From positions 1 to 64,000 of the forward strand of contig NZ_LMVK01000015.1 in NCBI RefSeq assembly GCF_001541315.1: 64,000 bases of DNA, in the 5' to 3' direction. The notes under the pieces were generated by a model. That model did no database searches, was not told the origin of the DNA, and worked only from the letters and a program-made list of their open reading frames with translations. Positions within the stretch are counted from its first letter, which is position 1. Each line of letters starts with the position of its first letter. Below are positions 22,301 to 31,772 of this stretch, piece by piece. Source of the DNA: Agrobacterium tumefaciens str. B6. Its GTDB lineage: Bacteria; Pseudomonadota; Alphaproteobacteria; Rhizobiales; Rhizobiaceae. The position numbers and the translations under genes were made by a program.

Positions 22301-24715
22301 ATGAGTAAGACAATTTCCGTCTCGCGTGGGGCCAAGGCGGGCCTGCGGGCGGCGCTTCTGGCTGGCACTGCCATTGCCATGAGCCCGGCAATACCGGCAA
22401 TGGTGAGTGCGGCGAGGGCACAATCGGCGGAACGCACAATCTCGGTGCCTGCCGGACCCCTTACCCCGGCATTGAACAGCCTTGCCGCACAGACGGGATT
22501 GCAGATTCTCTTCGACGCATCTGTTGCCGCAGGCAAGAGAACCGCCGGAGTCAGCGGCACCCTCACCCCCGAAAAGGCGCTGAACGCAGTGCTGGCAGGC
22601 ACCAATGTCAATGCACGCTTTGCCGGCAGCAACCGGGTGACCCTGTGGAGCGGCCCCGGCCTTTCGGCCGCAGGCACCGCACAGGACGGCACGACGGTGC
22701 TGGATGCCATCACCATTTACGGCGCGCGCGACGCGACGACGTTGAACAACACGACGGCGAGCGTCGGCATCGTCACCGCCAAGGCAATCGAGGATGGCCA
22801 GATCAGATATACGCAGGACGCTTACCGGCGGCTTGCCAACGTGCTCGACAGCGCGACGGTCAATGCCGGCTTCGTCATTCGCGGCATGAGTTCCGAGGGC
22901 TTCGTCCCCGGCGGGGCGCCGGTCGGATCGCTTTACGTGGATGGCATTCTCCAGACCCGTTACAATGCCCGTTTCGGTGCGAGAAGCCTCTGGGACGTCG
23001 AGCAGGTCGAGGTCTATCGTGGCCCGCAATCGACGCTCTCCGGCCGCGCCGCCATGTCGGGCGCAATCTATATCAAGTCGAAGGATCCGACCTTCGACAA
23101 GGAGCTGGAACTGTCCGGCACCGTCGGCAACAATAACCGGGTCGGCTCCGGCTTCGTCGTCAATACGCCTGTCGTCGAGGATCAGGTGGCGCTGCGCATT
23201 TCCGGTGCCTTCGAGCGTTCCCGTTCGGATGTTTCCTATTCGAATTTCAGAGACTACGCCGGTTATGACGACCTGACCACGGATATCAGCCGCAACATTC
23301 GCGCGAAGGTGCTCATAACCCCTTCCGAGATGCCGGATACGCGCGCCCTTCTGACCTACGCCTATTCGAAGGATCGCCCGAATGACCGGCTGGTCGGCCT
23401 CTATGACGGGCGCGGCGACTTCAACAACAATCCCGATACCTATACGGAATTCCGCTGGACCGAGGTCCATAATGTCGGTCTCGAAATCACCCATGATTTC
23501 TCCTCCAGCCTGCGGTTCACCTCCCAGACCGGCTTTCAATACGGCATAAACACACGCCGCTCCGTCGATGCGGGCACGCCCGGCCTGGTCACCGGCATCT
23601 GGGGTACGGACGACGATTCGATATTCACCCAGGAATTTCGCCTGAACTACGAAGGAGAACGGTGGAAGTGGGTCGCCGGCCTTTTCGGCAGCCATCAGGT
23701 CTTCGACGGCTGGTCGCGTTTTGTCGCGGAAGTGCCGGGCATACCCATGCCCGCACAGCTCGACGACCAGCAGAACCGCAAAACCTCAAACCTCGCCGCC
23801 TTCGGCGAGGCGACCTATGAGTTCGCACCGAGCTGGTTCATCACCGCCGGCGGCCGTCTGGACTATCTCGAGGAAACGAATACGGAGCTGAATTCCTTCG
23901 TCTTTTACGGGATGGATCCCTTCTTTTCCGGGGGACCCGCATCCTTTGACGAGTTGAATTTCGTACCCAAGATCGGCCTCTCCAGGGAATTCGGCGAAAA
24001 TCAAACGGTCGGCTTCACCTACACACAGGGTTTCCGTTCGGGCGGCTCCTATGTCAATCGCAGCGATCCGGCCTTCCCCCTCGTGACCTACGAACCGGAA
24101 TATTCCCAGAGCTACGAGCTTTCTTACAAGGGAACCCTGCTGGACGACCGGCTCACCCTCAATGCCAATCTCTTTTATACCAAATATGAAGATCAGCAGA
24201 TCGAAATCCGTCCCCCGTCTCTCATTCCGGGATATCGCATAACGGAAAATGCCGCGTCATCGCGCGCATGGGGTTTTGAAATCGAGCCGACCTATCAGGT
24301 GACCGACCAGTTCTCGGCTTTCGCCTCAATCGGTTATCTGAACACCAAATTCCTTGAGTTCGATCACGGCGGCCTGGGCGAGCAATCCGGAAAATCCTTC
24401 CCTGAAGCGCCGGAATGGACCCTCGGCTTCGGCGGGCGTTATGAGTTCGAGAACGGGGTTTATGTCGGCGCGGACGCCAAATACACCACGGAGTATAATT
24501 CACGCTTCGGCACGCGCGGCATGTACGAAATCGACTCCCGCTTCATCGTCAACGCCCAGCTCGGCTTCAAGAAGGACAATTGGGAGATAACTGCTTTTGC
24601 GGAAAACCTCACCGACGAAAAATACTTCACCGTTGTCGATCCGGATGCGGCCCTGCCATTCGGACAGGCCGGCCAAAGGCGGTCGTTCGGTGTCAATCTC
24701 CGTGCGAAATTCTGA
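22301..24715 (+). CDS. TonB-dependent siderophore receptor with N-terminal STN signalling domain (FecA-like)
   Basis: Outer-membrane ferric-siderophore importer and signal transducer, about 804 residues from the ATG at 22301. Signal peptide 1-40; STN (secretin/TonB N-terminal) domain about 45-116 (TISVPAGPLTPALNSLAAQTGLQILFD in the family pattern); a TonB-box-like AITIYG near 135; plug domain to about 260; then the beta-barrel, ending in a terminal Phe (NLRAKF). The STN domain marks a transducer that contacts a FecR partner, found at 29396. It is preceded by an ECF promoter matching that of fecR. No siderophore biosynthesis genes are near, so it probably takes up a siderophore made by others. 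Confidence 0.93.
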   Translation: MSKTISVSRGAKAGLRAALLAGTAIAMSPAIPAMVSAARAQSAERTISVPAGPLTPALNSLAAQTGLQILFDASVAAGKRTAGVSGTLTPEKALNAVLAGTNVNARFAGSNRVTLWSGPGLSAAGTAQDGTTVLDAITIYGARDATTLNNTTASVGIVTAKAIEDGQIRYTQDAYRRLANVLDSATVNAGFVIRGMSSEGFVPGGAPVGSLYVDGILQTRYNARFGARSLWDVEQVEVYRGPQSTLSGRAAMSGAIYIKSKDPTFDKELELSGTVGNNNRVGSGFVVNTPVVEDQVALRISGAFERSRSDVSYSNFRDYAGYDDLTTDISRNIRAKVLITPSEMPDTRALLTYAYSKDRPNDRLVGLYDGRGDFNNNPDTYTEFRWTEVHNVGLEITHDFSSSLRFTSQTGFQYGINTRRSVDAGTPGLVTGIWGTDDDSIFTQEFRLNYEGERWKWVAGLFGSHQVFDGWSRFVAEVPGIPMPAQLDDQQNRKTSNLAAFGEATYEFAPSWFITAGGRLDYLEETNTELNSFVFYGMDPFFSGGPASFDELNFVPKIGLSREFGENQTVGFTYTQGFRSGGSYVNRSDPAFPLVTYEPEYSQSYELSYKGTLLDDRLTLNANLFYTKYEDQQIEIRPPSLIPGYRITENAASSRAWGFEIEPTYQVTDQFSAFASIGYLNTKFLEFDHGGLGEQSGKSFPEAPEWTLGFGGRYEFENGVYVGADAKYTTEYNSRFGTRGMYEIDSRFIVNAQLGFKKDNWEITAFAENLTDEKYFTVVDPDAALPFGQAGQRRSFGVNLRAKF

Positions 24716-24724
24716 CAATCCGCG

Positions 24725-24746
24725 TTGCGGGGCGAAAGCCCCGCAA
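24725..24746 (+). other. Stem-loop after the receptor gene
   Basis: 9-bp perfect stem (24725-24733 with 24738-24746) closed by a GAAA tetraloop, starting 9 bp after the receptor stop. No T-run follows, so it is more likely an mRNA-stabilising or attenuating hairpin than a terminator. Its position also argues that the next gene starts after it. Confidence 0.6.
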
Positions 24747-24779
24747 TACGCCTCCACGTTCATTGAATGGGTACCGGTC

Positions 24780-25697
24780 TTGCGCTTCTGTCTTGCCTTT
24801 CTTTTCCTCATCCTGCCCGCCTCCCTTGCCCACGCAGCCTGCCAGGGAAAGGAGATAACCGAAGGCGTTTATAACCCGCCCTTCTGCGTTCCGGCTGAAG
24901 TGAAGACGATCGTAACACTCGATCCGCTGCTGACGCTCGGGCTCCTCATCGAACTTGAGGCTCCCGTCGTCGCCACGCCCTATATGGCAATTCAGGACCC
25001 TGCGGTTCTTCAGGTCGTCAGGCAGGCGAAGATGATCGATCTGGGCAATCCGAAGGAGCCGAGCCTCGAGCGGATCGCGGCGCTGAAACCTGACCTCATC
25101 ATCGGCAGCACCGAAGGCCATTCGCCGATCTATGAGACGGCGTCGAAGATCGCACCGACCGTCCTCGTCAACCACATGGACTGGAAGAAATATCTCGCGC
25201 TGCTCTCCGAAATGACGGGACGCAAGGGCGCCGCGCAGGAGGCGCTCGCCGCCTACGAAAAGCGGGTGACGTCGATCCGCGCGCGAATGAAGGATGTGAC
25301 GGTTTCGACCGTTCGTTTCGCTCCCGGCCGGTTCGTCGTCTTCCTGGACGGTCCTGCCGCCTATGCGCCGTTTGCGGTGCTGCGCGAAGCCGGGGTAAAG
25401 CGCACAGCCTATGAGACGGTGACTGACGGCACCATCGTCAAGCGGCCGGATTGGGAGGAATTGGCCAATCTCGATGGTGACATCCTCCTCTATGTTTCCG
25501 CCAGCGGCTTCGAAAGCGGGCCGGACGATGCGCTCGAGCAGGAGGTCATCGGCAACCCGCTCTGGCAGCTTCTGCCCGCCGCGCGCAACGGGCGGGCCTA
25601 CCGTGTCGATCGCATTGCCTGGCAGAGCTTCCACGGCATTGCTTCCGCAAACCGGATACTGGACGACATAGAGCGTTATGTTCTGGCGGATCGATGA
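24780..25697 (+). CDS. Iron-siderophore ABC transporter substrate-binding protein (FecB-like)
   Basis: Periplasmic family-8 (class III) binding protein. There is no ATG at the expected place. A TTG at 24780 gives a clean signal peptide (RFCLAFLFLILPASLAHA) and about 305 residues; a GTG at 24702 is the alternative but would put the upstream hairpin inside the gene. Visible are the family stretches VKTIVTLDPLLTLGLL, LERIAALKPDLIIGS and a C-terminal WQSFHGIASANRILDDIERY. It delivers the ferric complex from the receptor to the permeases; its stop overlaps the next start (ATGA). Confidence 0.88.
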   Translation: MRFCLAFLFLILPASLAHAACQGKEITEGVYNPPFCVPAEVKTIVTLDPLLTLGLLIELEAPVVATPYMAIQDPAVLQVVRQAKMIDLGNPKEPSLERIAALKPDLIIGSTEGHSPIYETASKIAPTVLVNHMDWKKYLALLSEMTGRKGAAQEALAAYEKRVTSIRARMKDVTVSTVRFAPGRFVVFLDGPAAYAPFAVLREAGVKRTAYETVTDGTIVKRPDWEELANLDGDILLYVSASGFESGPDDALEQEVIGNPLWQLLPAARNGRAYRVDRIAWQSFHGIASANRILDDIERYVLADR

Positions 25698-26722
25698 ACC
25701 GCAAACTATCCGGACGTTTTGTCGGTACCGATAGCGGCAAGGCTCTCGCCCTTGCTGCACTGCTGTGTCTACTTGCCGCCGCGTCGCTTCTTGCCGTGGC
25801 GCTCGGCACCGTGCGTATACCTCTATCCACGATTCTGGACGCGATTTTCCGGTTTGACGGGTCGCGAAACCCCCTCCTCGTCGTGGCGGTTCGCCTGCCG
25901 CGTGTCATCGCAGCCCTTCTGGCCGGCAGCGCGCTTGCCGTCTCGGGGGCGATCATGCAGGCCATCACCAACAACCCCCTCGCCTCACCCGGCCTGCTCG
26001 GCATCAATGCGGGTGCTGCCTTCGCAGTTGTCTCCATCATGACCTTTTTCGGTGCGGGTGTCGGCGATATCTACATCTGGTTCGCCTTTTTGGGCGCGGG
26101 TATCGCGGCGTTTGCCGTTACTTTGCTTTCCTCGTTCGGCCCCATCCGTCATTCGCCGGTCGGGCTCATTCTTGCCGGTGCGATCGTCGCGGCCTTCCTC
26201 ACGTCGCTCACCAGCGCCGTGCTCATCTTCGATCAAAGCACGCTCGATGCCGTGCGCATGTGGACGGCAGGCTCGGTGACGGGCAGAACCATGGCGCAGG
26301 CAGCAACTGTCGCGCCCTATATTGCCTTTGGCCTCATCGTCTCGCTTTTCCTCGGTCGGCATTTGACGACGCTGAGCCTTGGCGCGGATACCGCGCGCTC
26401 GGTCGGGCAAAATACGGCCCTCTGGCGCGGGGTGGCGATCGTCACCGTCATCCTGCTTGCCGGCGGCGCAGTGGCGCTTGCGGGGCCGATCGGCTTTGTC
26501 GGCCTCATCGTCCCGCATATCGTCCGGATGGCCGTCAGCGCCGACTATCGCTGGATCATTCCGTTTTCGGCGCTTGGCGGCGCGCTGCTCGTGGTCGGGG
26601 CGGATATGGCCGGGCGCATGGTATTCGGCAGCCAGAATTTTCCCGTGGGCGTGACGATCGCGCTTGTCGGCGCGCCGTTTTTCCTATGGCTCGCACGCAA
26701 CCGGATGAGAGGCGAAACATGA
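25694..26722 (+). CDS. Iron-siderophore ABC transporter permease (FecCD family)
   Basis: 342-residue inner-membrane permease with 9-10 helices. FecCD hallmarks: RLPRVIAALLAGSALAVSGAIMQ (about 70-92), NPLASPGLLGINAGAAF, and GFVGLIVPHIVRM near 268. Translationally coupled by ATGA overlaps to the binding protein before it and to the second permease after it. Confidence 0.94.
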   Translation: MNRKLSGRFVGTDSGKALALAALLCLLAAASLLAVALGTVRIPLSTILDAIFRFDGSRNPLLVVAVRLPRVIAALLAGSALAVSGAIMQAITNNPLASPGLLGINAGAAFAVVSIMTFFGAGVGDIYIWFAFLGAGIAAFAVTLLSSFGPIRHSPVGLILAGAIVAAFLTSLTSAVLIFDQSTLDAVRMWTAGSVTGRTMAQAATVAPYIAFGLIVSLFLGRHLTTLSLGADTARSVGQNTALWRGVAIVTVILLAGGAVALAGPIGFVGLIVPHIVRMAVSADYRWIIPFSALGGALLVVGADMAGRMVFGSQNFPVGVTIALVGAPFFLWLARNRMRGET

Positions 26723-27705
26723 TCCGCCTTTTCCTTGCGCTTACCCTGTTGCTCGCGATCCTTGTCCTCGCAAGCCTCGCATTGGGTGACATTTCGTTAT
26801 CCTGGCCGGCCCTGTTCGATGTTTTTGCCGGCGGATCACCGGCAAACCCGCAGGATGCGATCATCGTCCTCGACCTGCGCCTGCCGCGCGTGCTGCTTTC
26901 TATCCTTGTCGGAATGGCTCTTGCGACCGCGGGCACCATATCGCTCGCCATCATGCGCAATCCGCTTGCCGAGCCCGGAGTGCTCGGCATCAATAGCGGC
27001 GCGGCCGCAGCCGTCATGGCCGTCATCGTTCTCATGCGGGACCCGCCGGTGGCACTGCTTCAGGCCGCCGGTTTCGGCGGCGCGGTCCTGATGGCGGCGG
27101 CGGTCTATCTCCTTGCCTGGCGAGGGGGAGCCTCGTCGCTTCGCATTATCCTGATCGGCATCGGGCTCGGCGCACTCGCCGCCGCCGGCACGACTTTCCT
27201 CTCCGCCTTCGGTGAGATCGGCGACGTCCAGCGGGCGATGGTCTGGCTTGCCGGCAGTGTCTACGACGCCACCATGATCAAGGTGCGGCTTCTCGCCTTG
27301 TGGCTCATCCTGCCTGCTACACTCGCATGGATGGCTTCACGCGAACTCGATCTCATCCGGTTCGGCGATAATTCGGCAAAAAGCCTCGGCCAGCCGGTCG
27401 ATCGCATTCGCGGCATGATGATCGTGCTCGTCACGATCATCTCCGGCGCGGCCGTTGCCGTCTCCGGTCTCATCGGCTTCGTCGGCCTCGTCGCACCGCA
27501 TATCGCCCGCAGGCTGGTCGGAGCGTCTCACGCCCGCATTTTCCCCGTTGCGGCTCTTGTCGGTGCGTGCCTCGTCGTCGCTGCCGATCTCCTGGGGCGC
27601 ACCGTCATTGCGCCTGCGCAATTACCCGCGGGGATCGTTACCGGGCTCGTGGGAGCTCCCTTTTTCGCATATCTTCTCTGGGGACGCCGTCATGATCGTG
27701 GATGA
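26719..27705 (+). CDS. Iron-siderophore ABC transporter permease (FecCD family, second subunit)
   Basis: About 328 residues from the ATG at 26719, which overlaps the previous stop; the longer upstream reading frame is out of context. It shows LRLPRVLLSILVGMALATAGTI, NPLAEPGVLGINSGAAA and GLIGFVGLVAPHIARRLVG. It forms a heterodimeric channel with the first permease. Confidence 0.94.
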   Translation: MIRLFLALTLLLAILVLASLALGDISLSWPALFDVFAGGSPANPQDAIIVLDLRLPRVLLSILVGMALATAGTISLAIMRNPLAEPGVLGINSGAAAAVMAVIVLMRDPPVALLQAAGFGGAVLMAAAVYLLAWRGGASSLRIILIGIGLGALAAAGTTFLSAFGEIGDVQRAMVWLAGSVYDATMIKVRLLALWLILPATLAWMASRELDLIRFGDNSAKSLGQPVDRIRGMMIVLVTIISGAAVAVSGLIGFVGLVAPHIARRLVGASHARIFPVAALVGACLVVAADLLGRTVIAPAQLPAGIVTGLVGAPFFAYLLWGRRHDRG

Positions 27706-28489
27706 GCAAAAAGCCGCCGAAAAGCTGGCAGGCGAGGCCATTACACTCGCCTATGACCGCCGCCCTGTCGTCGAGAATCTCGATCTCATCATTCCGGGCG
27801 GCTGCTTCACCGCTCTTATCGGCCCCAACGGCAGCGGCAAGTCCAGCATCCTGCGCAGCCTTGCAGGACTGATGACGCCGCTTTGCGGAACCATCCTGCT
27901 CGACGGCCGAAGCATCGCGGCGCTGTCGACCAGGCATATGGCGCGCCGGGTCGGCATGCTCCTACAGGGGCCAGTCGCGCCGGAAGGCCTGACGGTCCGC
28001 GATCTCGTCCGCCAGGGCCGCTATCCGCACCGCTCCCTCTTCGGCCGCTGGTCGGTTGAGGACGAGGCGGCCGTCAACGAGGCGCTTATGCTGGCGGGCA
28101 TGGACACGCGTGCCGATCGCCCACTCGACAGCCTTTCCGGCGGCCAGCGCCAGCGCGCATGGATCGCCATGACGCTTGCGCAGCAAAGCGAGGTGATCCT
28201 GCTTGATGAACCAACGACCTACCTCGACCTCGAGCACCAGATTGAACTCATGCATCTGGTGACGCGGCTGGTCAGCCGCCATGGCAAGACCGTCGTCGCG
28301 GTGCTGCACGACATCAATCAGGCTGCCCGCTATGCCGAACACATCATCATTCTCAAGAACGGCGAAATCACCGCCGCCGGCCGACCAGCGAACGTGATCT
28401 CGGCGGATACCATCGAGACCGTCTTCAACGTCAAGACTGTGGTGATCCGCGATCCGGTCGCCGGAACCCCGCTCTGCATCCCGCTTTAA
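27692..28489 (+). CDS. Iron-siderophore ABC transporter ATP-binding protein (FecE-like)
   Basis: 265 residues from the ATG at 27692, overlapping the permease end by 14 bp. Walker A GPNGSGKSS (near 45), signature LSGGQRQRAW (near 148), Walker B VILLDEPTTYLDLEHQ (near 170), H-loop VLHDINQAARYAEH. It powers import. It is the last gene of the receptor-to-ATPase transcript; 290 bp separate it from fecI. Confidence 0.94.
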   Translation: MIVDEQKAAEKLAGEAITLAYDRRPVVENLDLIIPGGCFTALIGPNGSGKSSILRSLAGLMTPLCGTILLDGRSIAALSTRHMARRVGMLLQGPVAPEGLTVRDLVRQGRYPHRSLFGRWSVEDEAAVNEALMLAGMDTRADRPLDSLSGGQRQRAWIAMTLAQQSEVILLDEPTTYLDLEHQIELMHLVTRLVSRHGKTVVAVLHDINQAARYAEHIIILKNGEITAAGRPANVISADTIETVFNVKTVVIRDPVAGTPLCIPL

Positions 28490-28619
28490 GCGGCGCGGCT
28501 TTCGGCCGCTTTCCAGTTACAAAATTATCACACCAGCTACCTTTTCAAACGAAGCTGGAGACGAGAACCCTCCTTCCCGCCGAAACATTTGAGAGTGAAA
28601 TCCGCAATAAAATCAGGCA

Positions 28620-28646
28620 TAAAGATGAGTACTAATATCATCTTTA
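28620..28646. promoter_or_regulatory. RirA-type iron-responsive operator (IRO box) upstream of fecI
   Basis: Perfect 9-bp inverted repeat TAAAGATGA - 9 bp - TCATCTTTA, whose core is TGA-N9-TCA (28626-28640). This is the consensus of the iron-responsive operator bound by RirA in Rhizobiaceae. It lies about 140-165 bp upstream of the fecI start. Inference: iron-replete repression of the sigma factor. Confidence 0.7.
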
Positions 28647-28785
28647 AAGCTTGCCGTAAGTTCAACGTTCGAATCGTTCTAACCTGTTGTACTTGCAAGC
28701 AATCTTTGAAGCCGGTAGCGATTTTACCATTGGCACCCGAGAAACAAACGCACGGGTGAGCCCGGTTATTGCGAATTGAGTGCCG

Positions 28786-29337
28786 ATGTCGAACCCCTCA
28801 TCTTCTCCGCCTTCCTGGGACATTCCCGACAGCAATGACCTGCTGAACCGGGCGATGGAGATTTATTACCACGACATCACGGCTGCGGTTCACCGCAGGG
28901 GGCATCCGCGCTCCACGGCGCGGGACGTGGTGCATGATCTTTATGTCAGGCTCGCCGCAAAACCTGACATCCTGCAAAACAAGCGATCGGTGAAAGCTTT
29001 CCTTTGCCGCGCGGCGATCAATCTCGGCATCGACAGGATGCGGCGGGAGACCATGGAATCGCGGCTGTTTTCCGGTTCCGAGCGCGAGGCGATGGCGGTG
29101 GCGAGCGCAGGTCCGGCACCGGATCATGCACTGGAGATCGAAGCGCGCATCGCAATTCTTCGTCAGGCGATCACCGAACTGCCGACGCGCCGGCGCGTCG
29201 TCTTCATCCTGCACCGGCTGCATCATCTCACACCGGATGAAATTTCGGCAAAACTCAACATCTCCAGAAACATGGCGGACAGGCATCTGCGCCACGCCTT
29301 CGCCCACTGCCTCGACCGGCTGCTTCTGATCGGCTAA
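28786..29337 (+). CDS. fecI: ECF sigma factor, FecI family
   Basis: Iron-starvation-type extracytoplasmic sigma factor of about 183 residues (an in-frame GTG lies two codons upstream). Region 2 includes ARDVVHDLYVRLAAKPDI and AFLCRAAINLGIDRMRRE; region 4 includes LPTRRRVVFILHRL and a helix-turn-helix LTPDEISAKLNISRNMADRHLRHA. It would recognise the paired promoters before the receptor and fecR genes. It has a RirA-type operator upstream and is followed after 58 bp by fecR. Confidence 0.92.
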   Translation: MSNPSSSPPSWDIPDSNDLLNRAMEIYYHDITAAVHRRGHPRSTARDVVHDLYVRLAAKPDILQNKRSVKAFLCRAAINLGIDRMRRETMESRLFSGSEREAMAVASAGPAPDHALEIEARIAILRQAITELPTRRRVVFILHRLHHLTPDEISAKLNISRNMADRHLRHAFAHCLDRLLLIG

Positions 29338-29367
29338 ACGTCCCAAATCGGCGATGCCAAACGTCTA
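29337..29367 (+). promoter_or_regulatory. FecI-type ECF promoter of fecR
   Basis: AACGTCCCAAAT (29337-29348), 8 bp, CCAAACGTCTA (29357-29367): identical blocks and spacing to the receptor promoter, plus a shared ACAAG 5 bp further on. It overlaps the fecI stop codon, so fecR has its own FecI-dependent promoter and can rise with induction. Confidence 0.75.
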
Positions 29368-29395
29368 GAAGACAAGGGAGCTGCTGGAGACGCCA

Positions 29396-30349
29396 ATGCG
29401 TGAGAACGAAGCGATGAACGCTCAGCGAAAGCGCAACCGCGAGGCTGCGGACTGGTTGCTCCGCAACGGCGATCCTCAGCAATCGGCCGAAGACAGGGCG
29501 CACTTCACGGACTGGCTCAACGATCCGGAAAACTGTCGCACCTATAGTGCCGCCGAGCGACTGATGGGCGACGCACGCAAGGCCATCCAGTCGGACCCGA
29601 AGCTCGCCGGCATAAAAGCCACGCCGCGTAACCTTGCGAAACCCGTCACAACCACCGTCGTTCTTTTCGCCATGGCAACCGCGACCTTTTTCCTTCTCGA
29701 CGGCCCGATGCGTCTTCAGGCGGACGTCATCGCCGGGACAGATGAGATGCCGGTCATCGACCTTGAGGACGGCTCCAGAGTTCAGCTCAACGCCTCCTCG
29801 GCAATCGCCATCGATTTCAACCGGACCCGGCGAACGGTCCACCTTCTGCGCGGGCAGGCCTATTTCGAGGTTGCCCATGCGCCGGAACGACCCTTCAGCG
29901 TCGAAGCCGGAACCACGCGCGTGACGGCCCTCGGGACCGCCTTCGACGTCCGCTACGGCGAGACCGACACGGAGGTGACCGTAACCGAAAACGCGGTCCT
30001 TCTTGAACCGGACAATGATGGACCGTTCTCCCGACGCGTCCAGCAGGGCGAGCAGGCGACCTATGATCGAATGAAGGGCGAAACAAGCGTCCAGCCGGTC
30101 GACAGTCTCGTCGCACTCGCCTGGAAGCGCGGACAGATCGCCGTCGACAATGCGCCGCTTTCTTATGTCGTTGAAGAAATGAACCGCCATTTCGGCGGCA
30201 GGATCGTCATCGCCGGAAGCTCGCTCGCCGCCAGACGCGTGAGTGGAACAGTCGCGATCGCCGACACCGACGCCGCCCTTTCATTCGTGAGGGAAGCGCT
30301 CGGCGTGAAAGCGACAAGGCTTGGTCCGTTTATCGTCATCCGCGACTGA
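29396..30349 (+). CDS. fecR: FecR-family anti-sigma/sensor protein
   Basis: 317-residue inner-membrane regulator. The N-terminal cytoplasmic DUF4880-like part (EAADWLLRNGD...FTDWLNDPENCRTY, about 16-50) binds FecI. There is one membrane helix at about 84-102; the periplasmic FecR domain runs from about 116 (VIDLEDGSRVQLNASSAI) and a C-terminal DUF4974-type module from about 245. It would receive the signal from the receptor's STN domain and control FecI. The next gene is convergent, 25 bp away. Confidence 0.92.
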   Translation: MRENEAMNAQRKRNREAADWLLRNGDPQQSAEDRAHFTDWLNDPENCRTYSAAERLMGDARKAIQSDPKLAGIKATPRNLAKPVTTTVVLFAMATATFFLLDGPMRLQADVIAGTDEMPVIDLEDGSRVQLNASSAIAIDFNRTRRTVHLLRGQAYFEVAHAPERPFSVEAGTTRVTALGTAFDVRYGETDTEVTVTENAVLLEPDNDGPFSRRVQQGEQATYDRMKGETSVQPVDSLVALAWKRGQIAVDNAPLSYVVEEMNRHFGGRIVIAGSSLAARRVSGTVAIADTDAALSFVREALGVKATRLGPFIVIRD

Positions 30350-30374
30350 CGTGGCCATCTCGTAAACAAGCGCC

Positions 30375-31772
30375 TCACCCGCCCCGCCAGCCCCGCGCAT
30401 TGTCTATGGCGCGTGCAAAGCGGGCGTGGTCGGCGGCCCCGACCGATCCGTCAGGCGTGAATATCTCGGCATCGTTTCGCATGGCGGCTACATCGATGCC
30501 GCAGAGCTCCGCCAAGCCGAGCGCCGTCAACTCGCGCATGGCCGGCACGCGAATGGTCCGGCCACTGGCTGCGGCCAGAAAACGGGCGAAATAGCGACTG
30601 TTCGACAAGCCGCCATCGATGGAGATCATGTCGCCTATGGGAGCGACAGCCGACGCCGCCTCGATCAGCCCAGCCGTCAGCAGGGCAATGCCTTCCAGCA
30701 CGGCGCACACCATGTCACTTCGTTCCGTGGTGTGGTCCATGCCGATGAAAAGCGGCACGGTCTGCCTGTCCCAATAGGGCGCGGCAAGGCCCGAAAGGGC
30801 GGGCACGAATACAAGGCCGCGGCGAATGGCCGAGGGTCCTTCGAAACCGTCGAGTTCGGCACTATCTGCGTATAGGCCGATCTTTTTCGCCCATTCGAGC
30901 GCCGCGCCGGCATCATAGACGCCGCCTTCAATGGCGAAGACGGCGCGCGCGCCCTGCATCTGCCAGCCGATGGTCGGCAGAAGCTCACCCGTCAACGGAC
31001 GCCCGTTACCGGCAACGGCCAGCAGAAAGGCCCCGGTTCCGAAGGTTATCTTGCAATCGCCGGCCTTGCGGCAGCCATGCCCATAAAGCGCGGCCTGCTG
31101 ATCGACAATGGAAACGCGGATGGACGTTCCCTCGACCGCGCCAAAACCGCCATCGACAGGACCGATCATGGGCAGGCAATCCATCGGCACGCCGTGAAGC
31201 GCGCAGAGTTCAGGGCTCCAGTCTCCGGTTGAAAGATCGAGCAGCCCCGTGCGCGACGCCGTCGCAAGGTCCGTGCGGAAAGAGCCCGTCAGCCGGTCCA
31301 GAAAAAAAGCATCGGTGGTGCCCAGCCGCAAACGCCCTGCGGCCCTTGCCTGCGCCACTGCCGGATTGTGCTTCAACAGCCAGGCCAGTTTGCTGGCCGA
31401 AAAATAGGGATCGAGCGGCAGCCCGCAAATCTCTTTCGAACGATCCGTTGCCGAAGGCGGCAGGGCGGCCAGCGCTTCGACGGTGCGGGCATCCTGCCAG
31501 ACGATGACCGGCGACAGCGCCTCGCCGCTCACGGCATCCCACGCCAGACAACTCTCGCCCTGATTGGCGATGGCGATGGCGTCCACCGGTCCGGCGGCAG
31601 CCAGCACCGCGCGAATATTGCGCAGCAGTTCTTCCGGATCATGTTCCACATGGCCGGCGGCCGGGTAAAATTGCGCGTGACGCCGGCTGGCCACGACCTC
31701 CGCCGTGCCGCTATCGCTCACCACAAGGCACCGGGTCGATGTCGTCCCCTGATCGATCGCCGCAATGCGCAT
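30375..31772 (-). CDS. FGGY-family carbohydrate kinase (glycerol kinase-like)
   Basis: 465 residues, slightly shorter than GlpK. N-terminal phosphate-binding motif IDQGTTSTR, a WQDART segment near residue 93, and the C-terminal FGGY-type ATP site ISIDGGLSNSRYFARFLA near 395. Phosphorylates glycerol or another polyol or ketose. Its ATG overlaps the stop of the preceding flavoprotein by one base. The two upstream dehydrogenase genes resemble glycerol-3-phosphate dehydrogenase parts, so a glycerol-like substrate is plausible but unproven. Confidence 0.88.
   Translation of the reverse strand: MRIAAIDQGTTSTRCLVVSDSGTAEVVASRRHAQFYPAAGHVEHDPEELLRNIRAVLAAAGPVDAIAIANQGESCLAWDAVSGEALSPVIVWQDARTVEALAALPPSATDRSKEICGLPLDPYFSASKLAWLLKHNPAVAQARAAGRLRLGTTDAFFLDRLTGSFRTDLATASRTGLLDLSTGDWSPELCALHGVPMDCLPMIGPVDGGFGAVEGTSIRVSIVDQQAALYGHGCRKAGDCKITFGTGAFLLAVAGNGRPLTGELLPTIGWQMQGARAVFAIEGGVYDAGAALEWAKKIGLYADSAELDGFEGPSAIRRGLVFVPALSGLAAPYWDRQTVPLFIGMDHTTERSDMVCAVLEGIALLTAGLIEAASAVAPIGDMISIDGGLSNSRYFARFLAAASGRTIRVPAMRELTALGLAELCGIDVAAMRNDAEIFTPDGSVGAADHARFARAIDNARGWRGG

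Noticed and set aside
22166..23695. 509-codon minus-strand frame opposite the TonB receptor
   Set aside because: Shadow of the receptor gene; no recognisable domain.
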